From: Mycolicibacterium goodii
Lineage (GTDB): Bacteria > Actinomycetota > Actinomycetes > Mycobacteriales > Mycobacteriaceae
Reading direction: 5' to 3'
DNA: 64,000 bases
Assembly: GCF_001187505.1 (NCBI RefSeq)
Contig: NZ_CP012150.1
Coordinates: 2,790,001 to 2,854,000 of the forward strand
Notes under the pieces: generated by a model
The model's input: the letters and a program-made list of their open reading frames with translations, nothing else
Told to the model about the DNA's origin: nothing
Database searches by the model: none
Part shown: positions 26,563-33,789 of the stretch, piece after piece
Position numbering within the stretch: the first letter of the stretch is position 1
How the letters are laid out: every line of letters begins with the position of its first letter
Translations under genes and position numbers: made by a program

Positions 26563-27888
26563 ATGACCAACCACCCGAGGTATTCACAGCAGCCGGACCC
26601 CCGCACCGGCGCCACGCCCGGCTACCCGGGTGGGCGCCCCGACCCGTATCAGCAGACGTCCCAATACGACTGGCGTTATGCCCAGCAGGTACACCAGGCA
26701 CCGCAGGGGCAGCAGACCCAGTCGGGGTTCCGCCCGCCGTATGACCCCTACCGCGCGCCCGCCGCGGCCCAGCCCGTGGCCATCCCGGCGAAGAAACGCT
26801 CACGGGCCGGACTGGCCGCGGGTGCGCTTGCGGTGGCGGTGGTTTCGGCAGGCATCGGTGGTGGCGTGGCCACCATGGTGCACAACGAGACCCCGCAGTT
26901 GGGCGCCCCGGCCATCGGCGCCGCACCGACCGTGCCCGCGGCCGCGCTGCCCGCGGGCAGTGTCGAGCAGGTCGCGGCCAAGGTCGTGCCCAGCGTGGTC
27001 AAGCTTGAGACCGACCTCGGCCGAGCCTCGGAAGAGGGCTCGGGCATCATCCTCACCGCCGACGGGCTGATCCTGACCAACAACCACGTCGTCGCCGCGG
27101 CCAAGGGCGACGGTCCTGGCCCGTCCGCACAGACCAAGGTGACCTTCTCCGACGGCACCACCCGGCCGTTCACGGTCGTCGGCACCGACCCCAGCAGCGA
27201 CATCGCCGTCGTGCGGGCCCAGGACGTGTCCGGGCTGACCCCGATCACGCTGGGCTCGTCGGCCAACCTGCGCGTCGGCCAGGACGTCGTGGCGATCGGC
27301 TCCCCGCTCGGCCTGGAGGGCACGGTCACCACCGGCATCATCAGCGCGCTGAACCGGCCCGTCGCCGCCGGCGGTGACACCCGCAACCAGAACACCGTGC
27401 TCGACGCCATCCAGACCGACGCCGCGATCAACCCGGGCAACTCCGGCGGCGCGCTGGTCAACATGAACGGCGAACTGGTCGGCATCAACTCGGCGATCGC
27501 CACCATGGGCGGCGACTCGCCCAACGCCCAGAGCGGATCGATCGGCCTCGGCTTCGCCATCCCGGTCGACCAGGCCAAGCGCATCGCCGACGAACTCATC
27601 CAGAACGGGGTCGCCTCGCATGCATCGCTCGGCGTGCAGGTGGCCAACGACAAGGCCAGCGACGGCGCCAAGATCGTCGAGGTCAACGACGGCGGTGCCG
27701 CCGCGGCGGCCGGCCTGCCCAGCGGCGTGGTGGTCACCAAGGTCGACGACCGCGTGATCGGCAGCGCCGACGCCCTCGTGGCCGCGGTGCGGTCCAAGGC
27801 CCCCGGTGAGAAGGTCACGCTGACCTACCTCGATTCGTCGGGCAAGCCGCAGACCGTGGACGTCACGCTCGGGAAGGCAGACCAGTGA
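26563..27888 (+). CDS. pepD: HtrA-like membrane serine protease PepD
   Basis: A 441-residue HtrA protease. The first ~75 residues are a Pro/Gln-rich cytoplasmic tail, then a membrane helix (AGLAAGALAVAVVSAGIGGGVA), then the protease with catalytic His175 (TNNHVVAA), Asp213 (SSDIAVV) and Ser294 (GNSGGAL), and a single C-terminal PDZ domain. It degrades or refolds damaged envelope proteins and is part of the MprAB/SigE stress circuit. The upstream 170 bases contain octamer-like tctctaag (26438-26445) and tctcagcc (26451-26458), possible MprA half-sites. moaB2's frame overlaps its stop. Confidence 0.94.
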   Translation: MTNHPRYSQQPDPRTGATPGYPGGRPDPYQQTSQYDWRYAQQVHQAPQGQQTQSGFRPPYDPYRAPAAAQPVAIPAKKRSRAGLAAGALAVAVVSAGIGGGVATMVHNETPQLGAPAIGAAPTVPAAALPAGSVEQVAAKVVPSVVKLETDLGRASEEGSGIILTADGLILTNNHVVAAAKGDGPGPSAQTKVTFSDGTTRPFTVVGTDPSSDIAVVRAQDVSGLTPITLGSSANLRVGQDVVAIGSPLGLEGTVTTGIISALNRPVAAGGDTRNQNTVLDAIQTDAAINPGNSGGALVNMNGELVGINSAIATMGGDSPNAQSGSIGLGFAIPVDQAKRIADELIQNGVASHASLGVQVANDKASDGAKIVEVNDGGAAAAAGLPSGVVVTKVDDRVIGSADALVAAVRSKAPGEKVTLTYLDSSGKPQTVDVTLGKADQ

Positions 27889-27930
27889 AGACACTGACAC
27901 CGGCTCGCCGACAGGTCACCCTGACAGTGG

Positions 27931-27959
27931 CCGCACCGCTGTCGCCGCCCGGATATACG
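27931..27959 (+). promoter_or_regulatory. Near-consensus promoter inside the pepD-moaB2 junction
   Basis: CTGACA at 27931-27936 and TATACG at 27954-27959 are separated by 17 bases, a good housekeeping-sigma layout. Transcription would start 6-8 bases after the -10 element, at about 27966-27967, only two or three bases before the conserved moaB2 ATG at 27969. moaB2 would then have an essentially leaderless mRNA independent of pepD. Confidence 0.55.
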
Positions 27960-27968
27960 GTTGCAGAC

Positions 27969-28463
27969 ATGGAACAGCCAGGGGAGTTGGTCGGCCGGGC
28001 ACTCGTGATCGTCGTCGACGATCGCACGGCACACGGTGAAGAGGACCACAGCGGGCCGTTGGTCACCGAACTGCTGGGTGAGGCCGGCTTCGTGGTCGAC
28101 GGAGTTGTGGTCGTGGCATCGGACGAGGTCGAGATCCGCAACGCGTTGAACACCGCGGTGATCGGCGGGGTGGATCTGGTGGTGTCGGTGGGCGGCACCG
28201 GGGTGACGCCTCGCGACGTCACCCCCGAGGCCACCCGGGAGTTGCTGGACCGCGAGCTCCTCGGCATCTCGGAAGCGCTGCGCGCCTCGGGCCTCGCGGC
28301 GGGCATCGTCGATGCCGGGGTGTCGCGCGGCCTGGCCGGAATCTCGGGCAGCACCCTCGTGGTGAACATCGCCGGATCCCGCGCCGCGGTGCGCGACGGC
28401 ATGGCCACATTGGGTCCACTGGCCGTACAGATCATCGGACAGCTATCAAGCTTGGAGATCTAA
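27969..28463 (+). CDS. moaB2: Molybdopterin-biosynthesis MoaB2-like protein
   Basis: A 164-residue MogA/MoaB-fold protein: ALVIVVDDRTAHGEEDHSGPLVTELLGEAGF, then the molybdopterin-binding VVSVGGTGVTPRDVTPEATRELL and GISGSTLVVNIAGSRAAVRDGMATL. It should adenylylate or otherwise handle molybdopterin, although mycobacterial MoaB2 is not essential for all Moco enzymes. The open frame extends upstream to GTG 27885 overlapping pepD, but the family begins at MEQPGELVGRAL and a promoter sits between the two starts, so ATG 27969 is preferred. The longer, coupled form cannot be excluded. Confidence 0.9.
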   Translation: MEQPGELVGRALVIVVDDRTAHGEEDHSGPLVTELLGEAGFVVDGVVVVASDEVEIRNALNTAVIGGVDLVVSVGGTGVTPRDVTPEATRELLDRELLGISEALRASGLAAGIVDAGVSRGLAGISGSTLVVNIAGSRAAVRDGMATLGPLAVQIIGQLSSLEI

Positions 28464-28475
28464 CCAGTACGAATT

Positions 28476-28498
28476 CGGCGGCCATCGGCCGCCGTTTT
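28476..28498 (+). terminator. Rho-independent terminator after moaB2
   Basis: Stem cggcggcc (28476-28483) / ggccgccg (28487-28494) with a 3-base loop followed by TTTT at 28495-28498, 13 bases after the moaB2 stop. It ends the mprA-mprB-pepD-moaB2 unit. Confidence 0.85.
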
Positions 28499-28622
28499 CG
28501 TATGTCTGGCGAAGTGCGCCGCGTCTGTGTCGTGGCCCTGTCGGCTTGGTTACCAGCAGGTTAACCTTCATCGCCGCAGACGCTAGGCTGGAGTGTGATC
28601 TTCATCACAAAGAGGAATTGCA

Positions 28623-28781
28623 ATGCCGAAGCCGGACAAGCCCGATCGCCACACAGTTAACAAGATCTTCGGTGATGCGCTGCCCGAAATCGCCCCCGAC
28701 GAACGCGACACGGCTTCGCCAGAAGACGAGGTCGAGCATGATCGCTGGCTGCGCCGAAACGTGCCACCGCACCACGAGTGA
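28623..28781 (+). CDS. Small acidic protein, 52 residues, unknown function
   Basis: A short frame starting MPKPDKPDRHTVNKIFGDA and ending DRWLRRNVPPHHE. A clear ribosome site (aaagagg) lies 8 bases before ATG 28623 and codon use is GC-rich at the third position, which supports translation. It has a basic start, an acidic middle (PEIAPDERDTASPEDEVEHD) and a basic end, and no cysteine or hydrophobic segment, so it is a soluble cytosolic peptide. I believe similar small proteins are conserved in mycobacteria but cannot name one. Confidence 0.65.
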   Translation: MPKPDKPDRHTVNKIFGDALPEIAPDERDTASPEDEVEHDRWLRRNVPPHHE

Positions 28782-29171
28782 CCTGCGACACCTTTGAGGA
28801 ATACCTGCAATAAACCGGCGCCGATCGGTGTCGGGCGCGCCTCCGACGCCGCGATCTCGACAAGTGTCGAGTCATTGCCGCCCCATCCGGGCGTGCCCGC
28901 GGCAGCCCCTCCGCTCATGTGAGCGCCCCCGGGTAGCAAAGTTCGCATTGTCGCCCCCAGATGGACCCGCCCAGGTGGGCTTGCGTTGCCGGTCCGAGGC
29001 CTCCCCGTTATGTTCCTCCTGTCAACGATGAGCAGAAGGTAAGAACCGAATGTGGAGTTTTTAATTCGCACCACATGAAGGTCTTGCGGGGTGGACGGTC
29101 TTTGTGGGCCGGGCACCTAACCACAACATCGGCGGGCCAATAGGCCCCCGGGCGACATAGCTAGGGAGAAC
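28782..29171. other. Long leader/promoter region of mspC, 390 bp
   Basis: No gene is seen. A weak inverted repeat cggtgtcgg (28826-28834) / ccgacgccg (28843-28851) may end the small gene upstream. The rest is presumably promoter and 5' leader of the porin gene; porin genes of this family are known to have promoters hundreds of bases upstream and long leaders. The region just before the gene is less GC-rich (tttttaattcg around 29058). Confidence 0.4.
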
Positions 29172-29819
29172 ATGAAGGCAATCAGTCGGGTGCTGATCGC
29201 GATGATTTCCGCGTTGGCTGCGGCCGTCGCGGGGTTGTTCGTGAGCGCGGGCACCTCTCACGCGGGTCTGGACAACGAGCTGAGCCTCGTCGACGGCCAA
29301 GACCGCACCCTGACGGTGCAGCAGTGGGACACCTTCCTCAACGGTGTGTTCCCGCTGGACCGCAACCGTCTGACCCGTGAGTGGTTCCACTCCGGTCGCG
29401 CCAAGTACATCGTGGCCGGCCCGGGTGCCGACGAGTTCGAGGGCACGCTCGAACTGGGCTACCAGATCGGCTTCCCGTGGTCGCTGGGCGTGGGCATCAA
29501 CTTCAGCTACACCACCCCGAACATCCTGATCGACGACGGCAACATCACCCAGCCGCCGTTCGGCCTCGAGTCGGTCATCACCCCGAACCTGTTCCCCGGC
29601 GTGTCGATCTCGGCCGACCTGGGCAACGGCCCGGGCATCCAGGAAGTCGCGACCTTCTCGGTCGACGTCTCCGGTGCTGCCGGCGGTGTGGCGGTGTCCA
29701 ACGCGCACGGCACCGTGACCGGTGCGGCCGGTGGTGTGCTGCTGCGTCCGTTCGCCCGGCTGATCGCCTCGACCGGTGACTCGGTCACCACCTACGGCGA
29801 GCCCTGGAACATGAACTGA
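29172..29819 (+). CDS. mspC: MspA-family outer-membrane porin, MspC form
   Basis: A 215-residue precursor: signal peptide to Ala31 (GTSHA) and a 184-residue mature porin starting GLDNELSLVDG. MspA-type proteins assemble as octameric goblets in the mycomembrane and are the main diffusion path for sugars and phosphate. Constriction residues Asp90 and Asp91 (ILIDDG) are present; relative to MspA the mature protein has Asn93, Gln96, Glu102 and Ala139, and the signal peptide is four residues longer, which I associate with MspC. It is a single gene with its own terminator. Gene order (rpmF-mprAB-pepD-moaB2 before, mscL after) supports the MspC call. Confidence 0.9.
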   Translation: MKAISRVLIAMISALAAAVAGLFVSAGTSHAGLDNELSLVDGQDRTLTVQQWDTFLNGVFPLDRNRLTREWFHSGRAKYIVAGPGADEFEGTLELGYQIGFPWSLGVGINFSYTTPNILIDDGNITQPPFGLESVITPNLFPGVSISADLGNGPGIQEVATFSVDVSGAAGGVAVSNAHGTVTGAAGGVLLRPFARLIASTGDSVTTYGEPWNMN

Positions 29820-29836
29820 CATCTCCCAGGCAACAG

Positions 29837-29866
29837 AGCAGCCCCCGGATTCTTCCGGGGGCTGCT
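29837..29866 (+). terminator. Rho-independent terminator after mspC
   Basis: A 13-bp perfect stem agcagcccccgga (29837-29849) / tccgggggctgct (29854-29866) with a 4-base loop, then a T-rich tail (ttgtttctctt). It lies between convergent mspC and mscL and can act for mspC. Confidence 0.92.
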
Positions 29867-29888
29867 TTGTTTCTCTTGGGCTCTCGGG

Positions 29889-30356
29889 TCAGGTGCGGTC
29901 GGCGCTGGTGTAGGTGGCGGTGTCGGGGCTCGGGCCGGTTCCCGGACCGCTGACATGCTTGCCGGAGGACCCATTGCTGTTCTCCGCCAGCAGATTTCGG
30001 ATCTCGGTCAGGATGCTCAACTCGGTGTCCTGGGCCTGCTCGACCTCGCCGCGCTGCCGCAGCTTCTTGTAGGGCAGCATGATCACGAAGTACAGCACCG
30101 CCGCGACGATGAGGAAGTTGATCGCCGCCGACAAGACGGCATTCAAGTCGACGAACTGCTCCGGGTCGCCACCGAGCGGAATCTTGAGGATGCCGTACTC
30201 CCGGTCGCCGCCCGCGCCGACACGGTCGATGAGCGGCTGGATGACCTTCTCGGTGAACGCGGTGACAAGGCCGGTGAAGGCGGCGCCGATGACCACAGCA
30301 ACTGCGAGATCGATGACGTTGCCTCGGGACAGAAACTCCTTGAAGCCCTTTAACAT
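29889..30356 (-). CDS. mscL: Large-conductance mechanosensitive channel
   Basis: A 155-residue Msc[40 protein letters not shown] contains the N-terminal amphipathic helix and TM1 with the pore-gate pattern, followed by a periplasmic loop and TM2 ([24 protein letters not shown]) and a cytoplasmic helix (LLTEIR-like [12 protein letters not shown]). The homopentamer opens under membrane tension to release solutes during hypo-osmotic shock. The tail is longer and Ser/Gly/Thr-rich. ATG 30356 is chosen because MLKGF is the conserved start and gaaggg precedes it, rather than the upstream in-frame ATG. Confidence 0.95.
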   Translation of the reverse strand: MLKGFKEFLSRGNVIDLAVAVVIGAAFTGLVTAFTEKVIQPLIDRVGAGGDREYGILKIPLGGDPEQFVDLNAVLSAAINFLIVAAVLYFVIMLPYKKLRQRGEVEQAQDTELSILTEIRNLLAENSNGSSGKHVSGPGTGPSPDTATYTSADRT

Positions 30357-30500
30357 GCGGGGACCCTTCCTGCAGTAACGGTTCCAATGTCGGATAGGCA
30401 AACCCTAGCCGAGTCCAGCATGCGCCCTTGGCCTTCGACTGTTAGCGTCTTCGCCGAGAATTCGGACCGCCTGTGCGGCAATTGGATCGAACGGAGAGAC

Positions 30501-30710
30501 ATGAACCGACGGATCGCTCGTACGGTGTCGGGGGTCTTGGCGGGTATGAGTTTTGCCGTGCTCGCTGGGGGAATGTCCGCGGTGGCATCGGCAGAGCCGG
30601 TCACCGAGCCGACCGTTGAGTCGACACCCGCTCCGGGCGCCACCTCGACGGTCGACGAACTGACGGACATGGTGCTCGACGCTCTGGAGAACGCCAAGCA
30701 GGATCAGTGA
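30501..30710 (+). CDS. Small secreted protein, 69 residues
   Basis: A signal peptide (RIARTVSGVLAGMSFAVLAGGMSAVASA) with likely cleavage before EPVTEP, leaving a mature peptide of about 39 residues rich in Pro, Thr, Glu and ending DELTDMVLDALENAKQDQ. A ribosome site (ggagaga) precedes ATG 30501. It overlaps the end of the next convergent gene by 7 bases. No family is recognised. Confidence 0.65.
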   Translation: MNRRIARTVSGVLAGMSFAVLAGGMSAVASAEPVTEPTVESTPAPGATSTVDELTDMVLDALENAKQDQ

Positions 30711-31354
30711 ATCGTCAGGGTCACGGCCTGCACCAGGCTGGCTGCGGCAACCTCGTTGGCCGACTGCGCGGGCAACGCCACCAACGCGACCCGGTCACGG
30801 CCGGTCCCCTTGGGTTTCTCCGAGACCAGCACGACGACGGCGTCGCTGGCGATCAGCCGGGGCCTGGCACCATTTGCCTCATCGTCATAGGTCGTCAGAA
30901 CGTCGACGACATCGCCTGCGCGGATCACATCCAGCAACGCCGCATCGCCAACGGGCAATGGCACGATCCGCGCACCGGGACCCACGGCCAGTTCGGCCAG
31001 GCGCGACCCCAGCACCCGCGCATCGGTCAGCACCTCACCGCGACGCATCGGACCGGCCAGCGTCGCACCGATCATCGCGGCTACATCGCTCTGCGCGCCG
31101 TCGGGCAACGTTGACGCGCTGCGGCTTTCCAGCCGGACATCCTCAGCGGTGAGCGCGGTCCCAGGGGCGAGATCGCGGGCGGCGACGGCGACATCGACAT
31201 GGTCGGCGCGCGGGTCGGAACGCACCGCGGCCACCGCCGCCAACAGCACCAGCCCGGCGGCGGCCGCGCGGCGGGCGGCCACGGTTCGCGTCCAGTCCGG
31301 GCGCAGGGCGGCCGTCAGCCGGTGCCACGCCGAGGGGTTGAGGGATTCCGCCAT
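30704..31354 (-). CDS. SAF-domain membrane protein (CpaB/RcpC-like)
   Basis: A 216-residue protein with one N-terminal membrane helix (RRAAAAGLVLLAAVAAVRS) and an outward SAF domain: VDVAVAARDLAPGTALTAEDVRLESRS, GATLAGPMRRGEVLTDARVLGSRLAE and VLVSEKPKGTGRDRVALVALPAQ. SAF proteins of this type (CpaB/RcpC) are pilus-secretin-associated in other bacteria, but no pilus genes are nearby. It matches the position of M. tuberculosis Rv0990c. ATG 31354 (MAESLNPSAWHRL) is preferred over the upstream 31393. A terminator lies between it and the zinc protein upstream, so co-transcription would require read-through. Confidence 0.75.
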   Translation of the reverse strand: MAESLNPSAWHRLTAALRPDWTRTVAARRAAAAGLVLLAAVAAVRSDPRADHVDVAVAARDLAPGTALTAEDVRLESRSASTLPDGAQSDVAAMIGATLAGPMRRGEVLTDARVLGSRLAELAVGPGARIVPLPVGDAALLDVIRAGDVVDVLTTYDDEANGARPRLIASDAVVVLVSEKPKGTGRDRVALVALPAQSANEVAAASLVQAVTLTIH

Positions 31355-31394
31355 GGCGTCACGGTAAGCGTGATCGCCCGCGGCGATGACCACG

Positions 31395-31425
31395 AAAAAG
31401 CCGGCCTGTGGACAACCAGGCCGGC
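31395..31425 (-). terminator. Rho-independent terminator after the FmdB-type gene
   Basis: On the leftward strand a 9-bp stem (caggc... arms 31400-31408 and 31417-31425, gccggcctg/caggccggc) is followed by TTTTTC (31399-31395). It sits 10 bases after the stop of the gene ending at 31436. Confidence 0.85.
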
Positions 31426-31435
31426 CTTGATGTGT

Positions 31436-31762
31436 CTAGCTGGAGGCTGCGGCGGCCGGGGCGGCGCTGCTCGACGGGCTCGACGAGCTCGACGAGCTCG
31501 ACGACGAGCTGTCGGATGAGCTCGACGACGACGAGCTGCTGCTCTCGGAGGACTTCGACGACCCGTTGGAGGAGCTCTTGGAATCGCTGCGGTTGTCGGT
31601 GCGGTAGAAGCCGCTGCCCTTGAAGACCACCCCGACGGAACCGAAGAGCTTGCGCAGACGACCCGAGCACTTCGGGCAGGTGGTCAGCGCGTCATCGCTG
31701 AAAGCCTGAACCGCGTCGAACCGATTGTCACATTCGGTGCACGCATAGGAATAGGTAGGCAC
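31436..31762 (-). CDS. FmdB-family zinc-ribbon protein, Ruc-like redox-regulated chaperone
   Basis: A 108-residue protein. The first 55 residues are an FmdB-type zinc ribbon with Cys8/Cys11 (YACTECDNRF) and Cys29/Cys32 (CPKC); the rest is a disordered tail of about 40 serines with interspersed Asp/Lys. It corresponds to M. tuberculosis Rv0991c, described as Ruc, a chaperone that becomes active when its cysteines are oxidised and zinc is released, and that prevents aggregation of unfolded proteins. A CIRCE element in its promoter predicts heat-shock induction through HrcA. The serine tail is longer than the zinc domain, which is unusual. Confidence 0.85.
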   Translation of the reverse strand: MPTYSYACTECDNRFDAVQAFSDDALTTCPKCSGRLRKLFGSVGVVFKGSGFYRTDNRSDSKSSSNGSSKSSESSSSSSSSSSDSSSSSSSSSSSPSSSAAPAAAASS

Positions 31763-31790
31763 GCGAAAACCTCCGAGTCGATCAAACTAG

Positions 31791-31817
31791 TTAGCACTCT
31801 ACCGCTTCAAGTGCTAG
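31791..31817. promoter_or_regulatory. CIRCE element (HrcA operator)
   Basis: TTAGCACTC (31791-31799), nine bases, then AAGTGCTAG (31809-31817): the classical CIRCE layout (TTAGCACTC-N9-GAGTGCTAA) with two mismatches in the right arm. It is 29 bases upstream of the ruc-like start codon, the usual place for HrcA repression. Confidence 0.88.
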
Positions 31818-31902
31818 CCGCGCTATGTGGGGCAGGTCATGGGCGGCTCCACCGATGTCAACCGGTACGGATGTACTGCAGATTCCCAACCGCGACGGGC
31901 GT

Positions 31903-31988
31903 TTTCGTCACGAAAAGTGTTGACACGACCGGCAGTGAGCCTGTTCACTGTTTCTCATAACGAAACTAGTTTTCCATAATTCGGAAAA
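31903..31988 (+). promoter_or_regulatory. Cluster of TTTC/GAAA inverted repeats at the glyoxylate operon promoter
   Basis: Three inverted repeats precede hyi: ttttcg-N3-cgaaaa (31903-31917), gtttc-N7-gaaac (31950-31966) and ttttcc-N7-ggaaaa (31970-31988). IclR-type regulators bind such A/T-flanked GAAA/TTTC palindromes. The regulator at the end of this operon has a stronger copy (CACTATTTC-N7-GAAATAGTG) in front of its own gene, so it is the natural candidate. Confidence 0.6.
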
Positions 31989-32010
31989 CGAACCGTGAGG
32001 AGCGTCTGCG

Positions 32011-32844
32011 ATGCCGGCAAGCCCGTACACCGTCAATTGCTCGATCCTGTTCACCGACACCCCGCTGCTGCAGCGGCCGGAGGCCGCGCGGGCCGCGGGT
32101 TTCGACGCGGTCGAGTTCTGGTGGCCGTTCGCCGAGGCCACCCCGTCCGACCGGGAGGTCGATGACTTCGTGCGGGCCATCTCCGATGCGGGCGTACAGC
32201 TGACCGGGTTGAACTTCGCCGCAGGAGACATGCCCGGAGGCGAGCGCGGCATCCTGTCGCACCCGGGCCGCAGCGCGGACTTCCGCGCCAGCGTCGACAT
32301 CGCCATCGACATCGCCAACCGCTTGGGCACCAAAGCTTTCAACGCCCTCTACGGCAATCGGCGCGACGACGCCACCACCGACGAACAGGACGAGGCCGCG
32401 ATCGAGAACCTGATCTACGCCGCGCAGGCCACCCGCGCCATCGACGGCGTGGTGCTGATCGAACCGGTCAGCGGTGCGCCGCTGTACCCGCTCAAGCTCG
32501 CCGCCGACGCGGTCGCCGTCATCGACTGCGTCGCGGCGCAGTCCGACGGCGCCGCGACCAACCTGCGGCTGCTCGCCGACGTCTACCACCTCAGCGTCAA
32601 CGGCGACGACGTCGAGGCCGCGCTGGAAGGCTACGCCGACCTGATCGGGCACGTGCAGATCGCCGACGCCCCCGGCCGCGGTGAACCGGGCACCGGGTCC
32701 CTGCCGCTGGCCGGCTACCTCGAACAGCTCGCGGGCTACGGCTACCGTGGCTACGTGGGGCTGGAATACAAAGCAAGCCTTGAAGATCCGTTCGAATGGC
32801 TGCCCGTCGAGCACCGCTCGGTGCCCGCCCGCGCCGACCGCTGA
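32011..32844 (+). CDS. hyi: Hydroxypyruvate isomerase
   Basis: A 277-residue TIM-barrel isomerase: YTVNCSILFTDTPLLQRPEAARAAGFDAVEFWWPF is the conserved start, with VLIEPVSGAPLYPLKLAADAV, LLADVYHLSVNGDDVE and GHVQIADAPGRGEPGTGSLPLAGYLEQLAGYGYRGYVGLEYKA containing the metal/substrate residues (Glu, Asp, His, Glu). It interconverts hydroxypyruvate and tartronate semialdehyde. First gene of the operon; ribosome site gtgaggag precedes ATG 32011. Confidence 0.93.
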   Translation: MPASPYTVNCSILFTDTPLLQRPEAARAAGFDAVEFWWPFAEATPSDREVDDFVRAISDAGVQLTGLNFAAGDMPGGERGILSHPGRSADFRASVDIAIDIANRLGTKAFNALYGNRRDDATTDEQDEAAIENLIYAAQATRAIDGVVLIEPVSGAPLYPLKLAADAVAVIDCVAAQSDGAATNLRLLADVYHLSVNGDDVEAALEGYADLIGHVQIADAPGRGEPGTGSLPLAGYLEQLAGYGYRGYVGLEYKASLEDPFEWLPVEHRSVPARADR

Positions 32845-32874
32845 CCGCCGAACGACCACCCAGAAGGAGGGGAA

Positions 32875-33789
32875 ATGAGCACGATCGCATTCATCGGCCT
32901 GGGGATCATGGGAAGCCCGATGGCGGTGAACCTCGTCAAGGCCGGGCACACGGTCAAGGGCTACAACCGGTCACCGCACCGCACCGCCGACCTCGTCGAA
33001 GCCGGTGGCACCGCGGCCGACTCGATCGCCGGCGCCGTCGACGGCGCCGAGATCGTCGCGGTGATGGTGCCGGACTCGCCGGATGTCACCGAGGTGCTCA
33101 CCGGCGCGGGTGGCGTCTTCGCCAGCGCCGCGCCGGGAACACTGATCATCGACTTCTCCAGCATCCGCCCCGACGTGAGCATGGAGCTGGCGAAGCAGGC
33201 GGCCGACCACGACCTGCGCCTGCTCGACGCGCCCGTGTCCGGCGGTGAGATCGGCGCGAAGAACGCCGCGCTGTCCATCATGATCGGCGGCGCCGACGAG
33301 GACGTCAGCCGCGCGATGCCGGTGCTGGAGGCCGTCGGCAAGACCATCGTGCACGTCGGCCCCAACGGGGCCGGGCAGACCGTCAAGGCCGCCAACCAGT
33401 TGATCGTGGCGGGCAACATCGCGCTGCTCGCCGAGGCGATCGTGTTCCTGGAGGCCTACGGCGTGGACACCACCGCCGCGGTCAAGGTGCTGGGCGGCGG
33501 GCTCGCCGGATCGGCCGTGCTGGATCAGAAGGCGCAGAAAATGCTCGACCGCTCGTTCGAGCCCGGGTTCCGAATCGAATTGCACCACAAGGATCTCGGC
33601 ATCCTCACCAACGCCGCCCGCGAGGCGGGCGTTGTGACACCCGTGGGGGCGACCGTCGCGCAGCTCATGGCGTCGGCGCGCATCAACGGCGACGGCGCGC
33701 TGGACCACTCGGGTCTGTTCCGCACCATCGCGAAACTCTCCGGGGCCTCGACCGAACCCGGATCGTCGAACACCAAGGAACGGCCATGA
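32875..33789 (+). CDS. glxR: Tartronate semialdehyde reductase (2-hydroxy-3-oxopropionate reductase)
   Basis: A 304-residue beta-hydroxyacid dehydrogenase: N-terminal NAD(P)-binding [22 protein letters not shown], substrate-binding [24 protein letters not shown], and the catalytic lysine in [21 protein letters not shown]. It reduces tartronate semialdehyde to D-glycerate. A strong ribosome site (aaggagggg) precedes ATG 32875 and its stop overlaps the gcl ATG, so Gcl and GlxR are made together. Confidence 0.93.
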   Translation: MSTIAFIGLGIMGSPMAVNLVKAGHTVKGYNRSPHRTADLVEAGGTAADSIAGAVDGAEIVAVMVPDSPDVTEVLTGAGGVFASAAPGTLIIDFSSIRPDVSMELAKQAADHDLRLLDAPVSGGEIGAKNAALSIMIGGADEDVSRAMPVLEAVGKTIVHVGPNGAGQTVKAANQLIVAGNIALLAEAIVFLEAYGVDTTAAVKVLGGGLAGSAVLDQKAQKMLDRSFEPGFRIELHHKDLGILTNAAREAGVVTPVGATVAQLMASARINGDGALDHSGLFRTIAKLSGASTEPGSSNTKERP

